NCBI GenBank assembly: GCA_016714745.1
Contig: JADKCG010000019.1
Span: forward strand, 24,392 to 88,391
Origin: Elusimicrobiota bacterium
Lineage (GTDB): Bacteria; Elusimicrobiota; Elusimicrobia; FEN-1173
DNA: 64,000 bases
Direction: 5' to 3'
A model generated the notes under the pieces. It worked only from the letters and a program-made list of their open reading frames with translations, made no database searches and was not told the origin of the DNA. A program made the translations under genes and the position numbers. This document shows positions 16,858-25,613 of this stretch, in pieces; the stretch's first letter is position 1, and every line of letters starts with the position of its first letter.

Positions 16858-17937
16858 ATGGCTCGAGTGAAATTTAATTTTAGCGCGGGACCGGCCGTAT
16901 TGCCGGAAGAGGTTCTTCAAGAGGCTTCTCGATCGGTGGTGGATTGCGGCAACACTGGGCTCTCCATTTTATGCATGAGCCATCGGGGCGGGACCTACGA
17001 AGCGTTGCACATGGAAGCGCTGGCCAACGTCCGGGACCTCCTTCACGTGCCGCCCGAGTTCGCCGTTCTGTTTTTGCAGGGGGGGGCGACCCAACAATTT
17101 TCACAGGTCGCCATGAACCTGGCGGTGGGGAAACCCGCCGATTACACTCTGACCGGTCAGTGGGCCGACGGGGCATTCAAAGAGGCGGGCAAAGTGGCGA
17201 CCGTGCGCGTTGCGGCCGACAGCCGAAAAATATCCCCTGCCCGCGTTCCTTTTCCATCCGAAATTAAGATTTCGCCCGACGCGGCCTATCTCCACGTGAC
17301 TTCAAATGAAACCGTCGATGGCATTCAGTGGTCGGCGTTTCCGGAATCTCCTGTGCCTCTCGTTTGTGACATGAGCTCCGATATCATGAGTCGAGAGATT
17401 CCCTGGAGCCGGTTCGGCCTGGTGTATGCGGGTGCCCAGAAAAATTTGGGGCCCGCCGGCGTAACGGTGGTGATCGTTCGAAAAGATGTGGCGGAAAAAG
17501 CGCCCTCCACACTGCCGGCCATGTTGCGCTATCAGACTCACGTGGAAAAAGATTCTCTCCATAATACACCGCCCTGTTTTTCGATCTATGTCCTGGCGCT
17601 GGTGACGCGATGGGTGAAAGCCCAGGGCGGCGTGGCCGCCCTGGAAGCGCACAACCGAGCCAAAGCCGCGAAGCTGTATGCCGCCATTGATGCCTCGGGT
17701 TTTTACACAGGGACCGCCGACAAGGCTCACCGGTCCATCATGAACGTCACCTATCGTCTTCCGAATGAAGACCTCGAAAAGATGTTCCTGAAGGAAGCCG
17801 ACGCCGCAGGACTCTCGGGCCTCAAAGGCCACCGCGCGGTGGGCGGCCTTCGCGCGTCAATTTATAACGCCATGCCCGCTTCCGGCGTTGATGCTCTGAT
17901 CCAATTCATGGCCGATTTCCAAAAACGAAAGGGTTAA
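16858..17937 (+). CDS. serC: Phosphoserine aminotransferase
   Basis: 359 residues, the normal SerC length. It converts 3-phosphohydroxypyruvate and glutamate to phosphoserine. Hallmarks: N-terminal FNFSAGPAVLPEEVL, SHRGGTYEAL, FLQGGATQQF, TSNETVDGIQW, MSSDIMSR, and the PLP-lysine block YAGAQKNLGPAGV. The end GLKGHRAVGGLRASIYNAMP is also typical. It sits directly behind another aminotransferase with a 9-base gap. Confidence 0.96.
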   Translation: MARVKFNFSAGPAVLPEEVLQEASRSVVDCGNTGLSILCMSHRGGTYEALHMEALANVRDLLHVPPEFAVLFLQGGATQQFSQVAMNLAVGKPADYTLTGQWADGAFKEAGKVATVRVAADSRKISPARVPFPSEIKISPDAAYLHVTSNETVDGIQWSAFPESPVPLVCDMSSDIMSREIPWSRFGLVYAGAQKNLGPAGVTVVIVRKDVAEKAPSTLPAMLRYQTHVEKDSLHNTPPCFSIYVLALVTRWVKAQGGVAALEAHNRAKAAKLYAAIDASGFYTGTADKAHRSIMNVTYRLPNEDLEKMFLKEADAAGLSGLKGHRAVGGLRASIYNAMPASGVDALIQFMADFQKRKG

Positions 17938-18022
17938 CCGAAGGGAGATTGAGATGGGCCGTTGTCGCGAAAATCCATTTCTCCCGGCGCGGGGTTGAGA
18001 AACGTTCCTGACGAAAAAATTT

Positions 18023-18682
18023 ATGAAGAGAATGCACATGCGATCCTTCACCCATAAGGGAAGTGTTTTTGTTGTTGTGTTTTTTACCGCCAGCCTGGTG
18101 TTGGGGTATGCCCTTTGGAAAAACCATGGGGCGTCCCTGGTGTCGTGGCCGCCGGCGGCGCCTGCGTTCGCCCTTTCGCTTCAATCGGATAAAGAATCCT
18201 ATGCACATGATGAACTGGTCGAACTTTCGTTGCGACCTTCCGGTGATGCGGCTCGGGAAATTCTCAGGAAATCGACGGTGCCTTTCACGGCTTGGGTGGA
18301 ACGGGAGGGGCAACTCGTTCGGACGGTGGGCGAGCTGGAAAAGATGAGGCTCGCCTACGATCCTAAAGAGAAAGTCTGGCGGGCGCGCTGGCCGATCCCC
18401 TGGAACGCTCGTGAGGGGGATTATGTTCTTCGGTTAGCGACGGCCGCTTTGCCTTCTGGTTTGGGGACTCTACAGGCGGGGAGTTTTCAGGTCGTGTCGC
18501 GGGCTTTTGATCCTGTGCCGGCGGGGGTTTGGTGTTCTTCCCCTGGAAGGGCTCGGGTCTTTGCAACGGTTTACGGGGCCGAACGGGGGGGGGCCTTCCG
18601 GCGTGGCCATGGCCGAATGGGCCGATTTCATGGGGGCGGACGCGGTTCTCGTTCAGGGGGCGGAGTCCAGCGGACATTCTAA
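18023..18682 (+). CDS. Membrane-anchored TIM-barrel-like protein, 5' part
   Basis: 219 codons open, about the first 165 in the true frame. An N-terminal anchor (about 14-31, VFVVVFFTASLVLGYALW) is followed by a beta-rich, Ig/MG-like domain (LSLQSDKESYAHDELVELSL, KVWRARWPIPWNAREGDYVL). The frame then runs into Arg/Gly-rich residues and stops. The real continuation is the frame at 18507-20051, reached by a +1 shift at a G5 run (18523-18527) or a G9 run (18585-18593). Whole gene 18023-20051. Confidence 0.7.
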   Translation: MKRMHMRSFTHKGSVFVVVFFTASLVLGYALWKNHGASLVSWPPAAPAFALSLQSDKESYAHDELVELSLRPSGDAAREILRKSTVPFTAWVEREGQLVRTVGELEKMRLAYDPKEKVWRARWPIPWNAREGDYVLRLATAALPSGLGTLQAGSFQVVSRAFDPVPAGVWCSSPGRARVFATVYGAERGGAFRRGHGRMGRFHGGGRGSRSGGGVQRTF

Positions 18683-20051
18683 AAAACTTTCTTCAGCATT
18701 TCCGTGGGTTATGCGCTCCACCGAACCCGTATCGATTCTGGCGCGGGCGTGCCATGAACGCGGGATCAAATTGGGGGTCTATGTCCTTTCTTACATGGTG
18801 GGGGGCGATGCGAAATATTCACCCGATTACGAATACGGATGGCACTATGAAAATGGGGCGCCGATCTATGGATTAAATCGGGCTGTGCGGCGGGGAATTT
18901 CCATTCGGGATAAAAAACGTCCGGGTGATATCGTGAAAGTATTGGATCGGTGGGCGGAGGTGGAGGGCGTTGATTTCTTGGGACTGGATTACATTCGCCC
19001 CGTTTTCGGCGGCAATGAGTTGGTAGACGATTTCGTTAACGAAATGCCGGGAGTTCAGAAACCCGAGGGTTATGACGGGTGGAGCAAAGAAAAACGGATG
19101 ACATGGATCGCCCGAGGGAGGTACATCGCTCCCACGGTTGCGCTCCGCAATGACCCGAAATTCAAAATCACCGATCAATGGTTTTGGTATCGCGCGCATC
19201 GCACAGCGGGTGTGGTTCGAAAGATCGCCGATGGATTTGGCGAAAAAAAACCGTTGTGGGCGTTCACCCTTTCCTGGCAAAAAGGCTGGGAACATGGCCA
19301 AGACCCTGCCATGATGCGAGATGCCGGGGTGGACATAAACGGCATCATGTTGTATGAGGCGGACAGTCAACAGTATCGGGGATTGTTAAGCCAATGGAAT
19401 GCCTACACCCGCGATTCGGAATTTAATTTGGTGGTCGGTAACACCTTTGACTGGCGACTGCATCAAAAGACCTTAAACCCGGCGGGACCGGAAGATATGG
19501 TTCGGCGGACATTGGCCGCCGTCGAGCGGTTTCAGGAGGGAAAACCGGTCCGGGGCATTTTTATGCACGACCTTGCCCGCGCGCTTCGAGGGAATCTGGG
19601 CCCTTATCCGCCCAAAGAATGGTTTCTTGCCGCCGGGAGCGCCATCACCCGGGTCCGGGAAATTCACAACAAAACCCCTTACCGTCTGACCTTGTCCGTC
19701 CCCCCGCAAACCGTTCCGGGGGTGTCCTATTCTGTGCGTGTGGCGCTCGACCCCGCCACGTCACGCTCGCCGGTCACGGTCCAACTCTATTCTTCTTCGG
19801 ATATGGACCTCTCTACCTCCCAGATTGAACTGACGCCCGCCCGATCTTCCGCGACGGTTGTGGCGCGTTGGAATCCGGACGACCGGTCTCCGGCGCGAGG
19901 GAACCGCGCGTTCATCGCCGCCCGGTCGTTCTCCCCCGACCCGCCTCGCCAACGTTGTCAGATCCACATGTCGTATGTTCAGGGCTTGCGCAAGGGGGGC
20001 CTGAATTTGCTGGCGGACGAAAAGCCCGTTTTATCCCCAAGGTCAAAATAG
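18507..20051 (+). CDS. TIM-barrel-like (glycoside-hydrolase-like) protein, 3' part
   Basis: 514 codons; the TTG at 18507 is just where this frame opens, not a real start. The core resembles a (beta/alpha)8 barrel: ADFMGADAVLVQGAE, CHERGIKLGVYVL, VEGVDFLGLDYIRP, KKPLWAFTLSWQKGW, GIMLYEADSQQY, with Asp and Glu at strand ends that could be catalytic. A C-terminal Ig-like domain follows (VTVQLYSSSDMDLSTSQIEL). No GH family is assigned. With the anchored N-terminal part it would be a membrane-tethered periplasmic or surface protein of about 675 residues. Confidence 0.7.
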   Translation: MILCRRGFGVLPLEGLGSLQRFTGPNGGGPSGVAMAEWADFMGADAVLVQGAESSGHSKKLSSAFPWVMRSTEPVSILARACHERGIKLGVYVLSYMVGGDAKYSPDYEYGWHYENGAPIYGLNRAVRRGISIRDKKRPGDIVKVLDRWAEVEGVDFLGLDYIRPVFGGNELVDDFVNEMPGVQKPEGYDGWSKEKRMTWIARGRYIAPTVALRNDPKFKITDQWFWYRAHRTAGVVRKIADGFGEKKPLWAFTLSWQKGWEHGQDPAMMRDAGVDINGIMLYEADSQQYRGLLSQWNAYTRDSEFNLVVGNTFDWRLHQKTLNPAGPEDMVRRTLAAVERFQEGKPVRGIFMHDLARALRGNLGPYPPKEWFLAAGSAITRVREIHNKTPYRLTLSVPPQTVPGVSYSVRVALDPATSRSPVTVQLYSSSDMDLSTSQIELTPARSSATVVARWNPDDRSPARGNRAFIAARSFSPDPPRQRCQIHMSYVQGLRKGGLNLLADEKPVLSPRSK

Positions 20052-20068
20052 GAAGAAGGTTTCAGGGT

Positions 20069-20124
20069 GGGGCGGGTCTCTCTCTCGAGAGATTTCCGCC
20101 AGCGCGGTCACAGAGCCGCTGATG
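20069..20124 (-). repeat. Dispersed repeat, copy near LemA
   Basis: GGGGCGGGTCTCT to GAGCCGCTGATG; nearly the same as 50015-50070. Read on the minus strand it begins CATCAGCGGCTCTG like the tandem units at 14460. Confidence 0.6.
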
Positions 20125-20243
20125 CCCCGGCGGCACGTTCCTCAGAGACGGGCCCGGGGGGGGGGGAGTGGGCCCCCCTTGCAAAAAGAGCGTTCTTCCT
20201 CCATACTCCTTAAATGGAGGGAGGCTCCCTTCCTGGAGGAACA

Positions 20244-20822
20244 ATGATCGCTGTGGCCTTATTTGTTGTTGTGGCGTTGGGTGTGGTGGGGTTCCTTTAT
20301 GCTGTTTCAATCTACAACGGGTTGGTTCGACTAAAAAATAATGTGTCGAAAGCCTGGTCAAATATTGACATCCTGTTGAAACAGCGTCACGACGAACTGC
20401 CGAAACTGATTGAGACGTGCAAACAATATATGAAATATGAGTCAGGCACTCTCGAGAAAATTATGCAAGCCCGGGCGGCGGTGTATTCCGCACGGGAAAC
20501 GGGAAACGTTCAATCGGTGGGCGCCGCCGAGGGGCAATTGCGGGGGCTGATGGGGGGGTTGTTTGCCGTGGCTGAAAATTATCCGGAACTTAAATCCAGC
20601 GCCACCTTTCAAAGCCTTCACGCGCGCATCTCGTCTTTAGAGAACACGATTTCCGACAGGCGGGAACTTTACAACGAGAGCGTGAATTTAAACAATTCTC
20701 GGCGTGAGATGTTTCCGGATTCCTTGGTGGCGTCTTTTGGCCAATTCCCTGCGGCTCCGCTTCTCCGTTTCGACGCGTTGGAAACCAAAGACGTGGACGT
20801 CCGGGCCGCCTTCCAATCCTGA
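20244..20822 (+). CDS. LemA-family protein
   Basis: 192 residues. One N-terminal membrane segment (about 3-22), then the LemA helical domain: YNGLVRLKNNVSKAWSNIDI, LLKQRHDELPKLIETCKQYM, LFAVAENYPELKSS, ENTISDRRELYNESV and the FPAAPLLRFDA end. Its biochemical role is not established. ATG at 20244 has a TGGAGGA ribosome site 3-9 bases upstream. The next gene, 12 bases on, encodes a GIDE-domain protein, a pairing I know from other genomes. Confidence 0.9.
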   Translation: MIAVALFVVVALGVVGFLYAVSIYNGLVRLKNNVSKAWSNIDILLKQRHDELPKLIETCKQYMKYESGTLEKIMQARAAVYSARETGNVQSVGAAEGQLRGLMGGLFAVAENYPELKSSATFQSLHARISSLENTISDRRELYNESVNLNNSRREMFPDSLVASFGQFPAAPLLRFDALETKDVDVRAAFQS

Positions 20823-20833
20823 TCTGTTCTTTG

Positions 20834-21202
20834 ATGCCGCGGTTACCCCCGCTCTCTTTACGTTTGGGAATGGTGTGGGTCGGGGGCGGTCTTTGTCCTT
20901 CTTTGGCCCATGCGTCCAGGGGGTGGAACGGGGGGGACGAAGGGCAAGGTGTTTTAATCTTTGGCGTGTTGGCGTTTTTTTCGTTTTGGCGGCTGTGGAA
21001 AAATGTTCGTCGTTACCGTGCCATTGAGGATACCCCCACGGCCAAAGTCGAGTCGGCGCCCCAGGGGAGGTGGAGCTTGCAGGGATCGCCGAGGCGGTTT
21101 CGGGGAAAACCCAGGTGTGCCCCCTCACCGGGACGTCCTGTCTCTGGTATTTCTTTAAGATCGAGCGTTACGAGCGTCGCGGAAAGAATTCCCGCTGGGT
21201 GA
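20834..21202 (+). CDS. GIDE-domain protein, 5' part
   Basis: About 77 codons are in the true frame. A signal-like N-terminus and a membrane segment (GVLIFGVLAFFSFWRLW) lead into the start of a GIDE domain, RAIEDTPTAKVESAPQG. Then the frame breaks; adding one G to the GGGG run at 21064-21067 joins it to the frame at 21070-21801, giving PQGEVELAGIAEAV. Whole gene 20834-21801, about 322 residues. Confidence 0.72.
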   Translation: MPRLPPLSLRLGMVWVGGGLCPSLAHASRGWNGGDEGQGVLIFGVLAFFSFWRLWKNVRRYRAIEDTPTAKVESAPQGRWSLQGSPRRFRGKPRCAPSPGRPVSGISLRSSVTSVAERIPAG

Positions 21203-21801
21203 CAATTTCTTCTGGCCGTAGCACGGATGTCTTCGGCTTGCGCGATAACACGGGGCTGGCCCTGGTGGTTCCTTTCAACGCCGAGGTGACCCCCCGGCGG
21301 CATCAACAGTGGCGGGGGGAAACGCTTTCTCCCACAGAGGGCCCCTCGGAGAGAGGATTTTTCAGCGGGTTTGGGTCCTACCGCTACACCCAAGATTTGA
21401 TTTTGCCGGACGACCCCGTTTATGTGCTCGGTTGGTTTGAAACGTTGAGCGGACTTCCTGTGTCGGGCACGAGCCTCATCGAAAAACTTCGGCAACTGAA
21501 GCAGAACCCCAAAGACCTTTTGTCCCGTTTTGATTCAAACAAAGACGGAGAGATCAGCCTGGAGGAATGGGATGTCGCGCGGGCGACGGTTGAATCCGAC
21601 CTTCATCGTCAGGCGGCCAATGTCCCCTCTGTTCCCGACGTTCACACCCTCCGCTCCCCTCCGCCGGAATCGGAGACTCCCTTTCTCATTTCATCGTTTT
21701 CCCAAGAAGAGCTTGCCGGAACCTATAAACGACGGGCCTTCCTCTGGGTCGTTGGTTTTTTTGTGTTCGGGTCTTTTACCGTTGGGATTCTCTTCCATTA
21801 A
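21070..21801 (+). CDS. GIDE-domain protein with EF-hand, 3' part
   Basis: The GTG at 21070 is internal. The GIDE domain continues with PLTGTSCLWYFFKIERYE and W-rich strands. A canonical EF-hand loop follows, DSNKDGEISLEE (Asp-x-Asn-x-Asp-Gly-x-Ile...Glu), and a C-terminal membrane segment (FLWVVGFFVFGSFTVGILF). In eukaryotic MULAN the GIDE domain precedes a RING finger; here no RING is seen, so ligase activity should not be assumed. The EF-hand suggests calcium binding. It belongs with the upstream LemA gene. Confidence 0.75.
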   Translation: MELAGIAEAVSGKTQVCPLTGTSCLWYFFKIERYERRGKNSRWVTISSGRSTDVFGLRDNTGLALVVPFNAEVTPRRHQQWRGETLSPTEGPSERGFFSGFGSYRYTQDLILPDDPVYVLGWFETLSGLPVSGTSLIEKLRQLKQNPKDLLSRFDSNKDGEISLEEWDVARATVESDLHRQAANVPSVPDVHTLRSPPPESETPFLISSFSQEELAGTYKRRAFLWVVGFFVFGSFTVGILFH

Positions 21802-21826
21802 AGGAATGGGCTATAATCTCGCTGAA

Positions 21827-22081
21827 ATGACGCCGGATCCGACCCCTTCCGCACCCCTCGAAGACACCTATGCCTTTCAGCGGGAGGAACTCCTCTCGCT
21901 TCTCCAGCGGTTATCAAAAAAGAACGAATCGTTGATCCTTCATGGGGTGGAACGGCTGACCGCGGACGACGCGGCCCATCTTCTTCATAAAATTCGACAG
22001 GGGAGCGTTTTTTCCGGTCGTGAGCGGAGAGCGCTCAGGGAAGCCGGTTTTGATCTCCCCTCGCTTTTCCCGACACTGTAA
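21827..22081 (+). CDS. Small protein of unknown function
   Basis: 84 residues. A helical, charged sequence with FQREELLSLLQRLSKKNESL and ADDAAHLLHKIRQG; it is probably soluble. A TATAAT lies at 21812-21817, ten bases before the ATG, so a leaderless transcript is possible though no good -35 is seen. An in-frame ATG at 21806 is the alternative start. The DegT-type aminotransferase starts 6 bases after its stop, which supports a real, co-transcribed gene. Confidence 0.6.
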   Translation: MTPDPTPSAPLEDTYAFQREELLSLLQRLSKKNESLILHGVERLTADDAAHLLHKIRQGSVFSGRERRALREAGFDLPSLFPTL

Positions 22082-22087
22082 CCCTTT

Positions 22088-23251
22088 ATGAGTTCCGCTC
22101 CCGCTGACATAGAAACTGTGCTTTCCCGGCATTTTGCCCGGCGCCATTGCGTCTTAACGAATCGTGGGACAACAGCCCTCGCGGCCGCTCTTCACGCGTT
22201 GGATCGCCCTGTTGGAAGCCGCGCTCTTTTTCCCGCCGTCATGTGCTCGATCCCCGTTTTCGCCGCACGGTTTGCCGGTTGGGCACCGGCGTTTGCCGAT
22301 GTGAATTTGACGGATGCCAACTTCGATCTTAATTCCGTTGAACAGGCCATCAACGGGGGGGGGGTGGGCGCGGTGGTTCCCGTTCACATGTTTGGAAAGC
22401 CGGACAACATGGACGGCCTGGCCGCCCTGTGTGATCGGCATCAGATTGATCTCGTGGAAGACGTGGCGCTTTCCATGGGAGCCGAATATAGAGGAAGACC
22501 CACGGGATCGTTCGGCCGAATTTCCTGTCTCAGTTTTGTGCGGAAGATGCTTCCTCTGGAGATGGGGGGGGCGGTGCTCACGGACGATTCCCGGTTGGCG
22601 GAACGCGCGCGAACGTTTGTCGATGGATGGACTCCGGAAGATGCTTCTCGTCGCAGTGAAACCTCGGCGGCCATGAAGGCCTTCCACACCTTGACTGGAT
22701 ATGTGGCCGCGGGGGATTGGAGCCGTGGCGCGCTCCTCGCGCCGTTCGAGGGCGAATTCCGGCGGCTCCTGTTGGCCTCCACGTCTCAAGCCGATTGGGA
22801 ATCGTCAATCGTTTTGGATGAGTTGAAAAAACTGCCCGATGTCTTGCAGGCCCGTCGGGCCCGGGCCGAAGTGTATGAAAATGCGTTGGGCGAGAATGGA
22901 ATTCAGGCGTTGGATCGCTCGGGGTCGAGCCTCTTCGCCTACCCGGTTCGTCTCCCCGGCGTGGAGGTTGAAAATTTCCTGGCATTTTCTTCAAATCGAG
23001 GGTATACTTTTAAGCGGATCGCGTACCCGGACATCCATCCCGTCTTTTCTCCACGGGAATCCTTCGCGAACGCCGCGACGGTGGAACGGGAGGTCATCGG
23101 CCTTCCGTTGGACGACGACCAGCCGGTGTCCGCTTTCTGGGAATATGCGGCGGATTTCAGGCGCGCGGTGGAAGATTTTTTGGCGGCGGTTCCCACATTG
23201 CCGCCCTTTGATGGGCGGGGAAAATTAGAACTTAGAATGGGAGGATCATGA
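22088..23251 (+). CDS. DegT/DnrJ/EryC1/StrS-type aminotransferase
   Basis: 387 residues. Fold type I PLP enzyme of the sugar-aminotransferase family: NRGTTALAAALHAL near the N-terminus, FADVNLTDANFDL, VVPVHMFGKP, LVEDVALSMGAEY (Asp binding the pyridine N), and SFVRKMLPLEMGGAVLTDD, where Lys is the likely Schiff-base residue although the context differs from the usual SF..K.L..GEGG. Such enzymes aminate nucleotide-linked keto-sugars for envelope glycans. It overlaps the next gene by 4 bases (ATGA). Confidence 0.85.
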   Translation: MSSAPADIETVLSRHFARRHCVLTNRGTTALAAALHALDRPVGSRALFPAVMCSIPVFAARFAGWAPAFADVNLTDANFDLNSVEQAINGGGVGAVVPVHMFGKPDNMDGLAALCDRHQIDLVEDVALSMGAEYRGRPTGSFGRISCLSFVRKMLPLEMGGAVLTDDSRLAERARTFVDGWTPEDASRRSETSAAMKAFHTLTGYVAAGDWSRGALLAPFEGEFRRLLLASTSQADWESSIVLDELKKLPDVLQARRARAEVYENALGENGIQALDRSGSSLFAYPVRLPGVEVENFLAFSSNRGYTFKRIAYPDIHPVFSPRESFANAATVEREVIGLPLDDDQPVSAFWEYAADFRRAVEDFLAAVPTLPPFDGRGKLELRMGGS

Positions 23252-23613
23252 TGAAACATAAAACAATAGTGCTGGGATTTGTTGTGTTGTCGTTTTATAT
23301 CCTGGGATTATCGGCCTGCCGTGGCAAGTCGGAAACCCCCGGCACCGGGGAAAATTCGAAGACGACGGCCTCCACGGGGTTGAAGGACGTTAAGGGGCGC
23401 GACCTCAACCCGGCGGAGATTCAAAAACAGATCCAGGAACAAACGGAGCGGTCCGTACAAATGGCCAATCAACAGCGGCAAATGATGATGCAACAGATGC
23501 AAATGCAGGCGGCACAACAACAGTCTATTCAGAGCGTGCAACAAGCCCACCGCCAGGCCCAACAGGCCACCACCGCGGCCAACCGAGCGCGTCCGGCGGG
23601 GCAAAAACAATAG
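23248..23613 (+). CDS. Small Gln/Met-rich lipoprotein
   Basis: 121 residues. The lipobox LGLSAC puts the lipidated Cys at residue 24, so it is membrane-anchored. After a short linker, residues about 55-110 are extremely rich in Gln, Met and Ala (QRQMMMQQMQMQAAQQQ), a likely coiled coil. Start ATG at 23248 overlaps the preceding stop; ATG at 23251 is equivalent. No family recognised. Confidence 0.75.
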   Translation: MMKHKTIVLGFVVLSFYILGLSACRGKSETPGTGENSKTTASTGLKDVKGRDLNPAEIQKQIQEQTERSVQMANQQRQMMMQQMQMQAAQQQSIQSVQQAHRQAQQATTAANRARPAGQKQ

Positions 23614-23636
23614 TTTTTTCACAGGAGGCGATACCG

Positions 23637-24188
23637 ATGAACTCAACCACAGATAAATACGATAGCCAGCGACTGGTCACTTTGGTGGGATATTTTGCCA
23701 CTCCCTTTGCCCTTTTCCTCGGGGGACTGGCCGTTGCGTTTACCGATTCGAACAGTTGGCAGAAAACCCTTTCTCTTGGCCTTTTGGGGTTTGCGGCCTT
23801 CTTTAACAGTGTATTCCCACGGTTTCTGAAACAGCAGGATGTGGTCGACAAAGGGCGGAACGTAAAGTTCCGTCTTTACATGAACCTTGTGGTTAACAGC
23901 GTGGTCGTATTTTTGTTGGGGGATCAATTCCCTCCTCTCTGGCTCCTTCTGGCCTTGACGCCCCTGGCGACGGCCATCTATGGAAACCAGAAACGTACAC
24001 TGATGAACGCCATTACCGCGTCGATTGTTCTGCTCCTCATTCAGGCGCTCCGTCCGGAGACGCGGCCATTGGATTGGGCGGTGGTGTCGGTGGAGATCGC
24101 TTTCATCGTTCTGATCAGTCTCTTGATTAACGGCGTCTCGCATCTGGTTGTTCATCCGGAAAAGTCTGCCCAGATGCCCCGCTCGTAA
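23637..24188 (+). CDS. Membrane protein of unknown function
   Basis: 183 residues with about five hydrophobic segments and short polar loops; an internal charged loop KQQDVVDKGRNVKFRL separates the second and third. It follows an AGGAGG ribosome site. Its TAA overlaps the ATG of the kinase fusion by one base (TAATG), so the two are probably co-translated. Confidence 0.72.
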   Translation: MNSTTDKYDSQRLVTLVGYFATPFALFLGGLAVAFTDSNSWQKTLSLGLLGFAAFFNSVFPRFLKQQDVVDKGRNVKFRLYMNLVVNSVVVFLLGDQFPPLWLLLALTPLATAIYGNQKRTLMNAITASIVLLLIQALRPETRPLDWAVVSVEIAFIVLISLLINGVSHLVVHPEKSAQMPRS

Positions 24189-25561
24189 TGGGGGATCAGC
24201 TCGACCTTTTTCCCCAACCACAGCAAAATAAGATCTCGCGCATTATCAAGCGCGATGGTCGGTTGGTGGCGTTCAATAAGCTCAAGATCATCAACGCGAT
24301 CTATCGCGCCGCCGCTTCCCTGGGGGGGCAAGACCGTGATCGGTCGGCCTTCCTCACAGATCAGGTGGTCAAACGCATCAACGAATCCTACCCCCCCGGC
24401 GCGACGCCCTCGGTGGAAGACATTCAAGACTTTGTTGAAAAGGTCTTGATCGACAACGGTCACGCCAAAACCGCTAAAGCGTTCATTCTCTACCGTTACG
24501 AAAAGACCAAAACCCGGGACCAAAAGCCCGAGGTTTCCGGCGTACAGGACAACATCCCCTACAAAGTCCTCTGGCGGGTGTTGTCCTGGAACGTGGACCA
24601 CGGGTGTCACACCGTGGAGGGCATGAACAAAGCGGTGACGGACGGCGGTTGGAAGAAGCTGATTCGTGAGGCGGAACGGGCCTACCACGAAGAGGTCCAC
24701 CACGTCGCCGGGGTGATTGTGAAACGATTGCCGGATCTCCGTTTGGTGATCGTGGCGGGTCCGTCCAGTTCTGGAAAAACAACCACCACCACCAAAATCA
24801 GCGAACGGCTCAGCGCCCGGGGCCACCGGTTTCTTCTGATGAATCTGGACAATTATTTTAAGGACCTTTCCCGCCAACCCAAAGACGAATACGGCGACTA
24901 CGATTTCGAAATGCCCGCGGCGTTGGACTTGGACCTCATTAACGAACATTTGGGTCTATTGCTTGAGGGGAAACCCATCCGCATGCCGATTTATAATTTT
25001 AAAACCGGAGTCCGTGAAAAAGAGACCCAGGAGTTTCGGCTCAAAGAAAAAGAGATCTTGTTGATCGATAGTCTCCATGGTCTTTACGACGGCATGACAA
25101 AAAGTATCGCTCCGGAAAACACCTTCCGATTCTACATTGAGGCTCTCTGCCAAATCAAAGACAACGACGGGGAATTCGTTCGTTGGGCCGACCTCCGGCT
25201 CATGCGCCGAATGGTGCGTGACAGTTGGCACCGGAGCTATGATCCGGCCATGACCGTGGGCCATTGGCATTACGTTCGGAAAAGCGAATTGCGGTATATC
25301 GTTCCCTACATCCAATCCGTCGACTATATTTTTAATGGGTCCTTGCCCTATGAACTTCCCTACCACAAGGCCCGGCTCCTTCCTCTCTTACCCGACATCG
25401 TTGAACGGTTCAAGCGCGACCCCAAAAAAGTCGACGCGTTCCTTCGCGCCCAGCGATTGGAACGGCTCCTCTCCTCCGTGGCGGCAGGCGCTCCGGAAGA
25501 AGATGTCCCCGCGGATTCCTTGTTCAGAGAATTTATTGGCGGCAGTCAATATCACTACTGA
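24188..25561 (+). CDS. ATP-cone / uridine-kinase-like (PRK/URK) fusion
   Basis: 457 residues. Residues about 16-105 form an ATP-cone (ISRIIKRDGRLVAFNKLKI, with VEDIQDFVEKVLIDNGH), the nucleotide-sensing domain best known from ribonucleotide reductases and NrdR. After a linker comes a P-loop kinase, GPSSSGKTT at 191-199, with NLDNYFKDLSRQP and ILLIDSLHGL (Walker B), as in uridine kinases and phosphoribulokinases. The layout suggests a nucleoside or sugar kinase gated by ATP/dATP. The architecture occurs in other bacteria but I know no settled function. Confidence 0.88.
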   Translation: MGDQLDLFPQPQQNKISRIIKRDGRLVAFNKLKIINAIYRAAASLGGQDRDRSAFLTDQVVKRINESYPPGATPSVEDIQDFVEKVLIDNGHAKTAKAFILYRYEKTKTRDQKPEVSGVQDNIPYKVLWRVLSWNVDHGCHTVEGMNKAVTDGGWKKLIREAERAYHEEVHHVAGVIVKRLPDLRLVIVAGPSSSGKTTTTTKISERLSARGHRFLLMNLDNYFKDLSRQPKDEYGDYDFEMPAALDLDLINEHLGLLLEGKPIRMPIYNFKTGVREKETQEFRLKEKEILLIDSLHGLYDGMTKSIAPENTFRFYIEALCQIKDNDGEFVRWADLRLMRRMVRDSWHRSYDPAMTVGHWHYVRKSELRYIVPYIQSVDYIFNGSLPYELPYHKARLLPLLPDIVERFKRDPKKVDAFLRAQRLERLLSSVAAGAPEEDVPADSLFREFIGGSQYHY

Positions 25562-25613
25562 TTTTTGTTTTACCTTGACTTTACGCATTTTTTGGGATGA
25601 TGTAGAATAAGAC

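Noticed and set aside
20160..20200. G-rich run followed by GGGCCCCCC as a terminator
   Set aside because: The arms pair poorly and no T-run follows.
25575..25608. TTGACT/TAGAAT promoter before clpS
   Set aside because: The spacer is 22 bases, too long for sigma-70. Only the -10-like box is noted in the gene entry.
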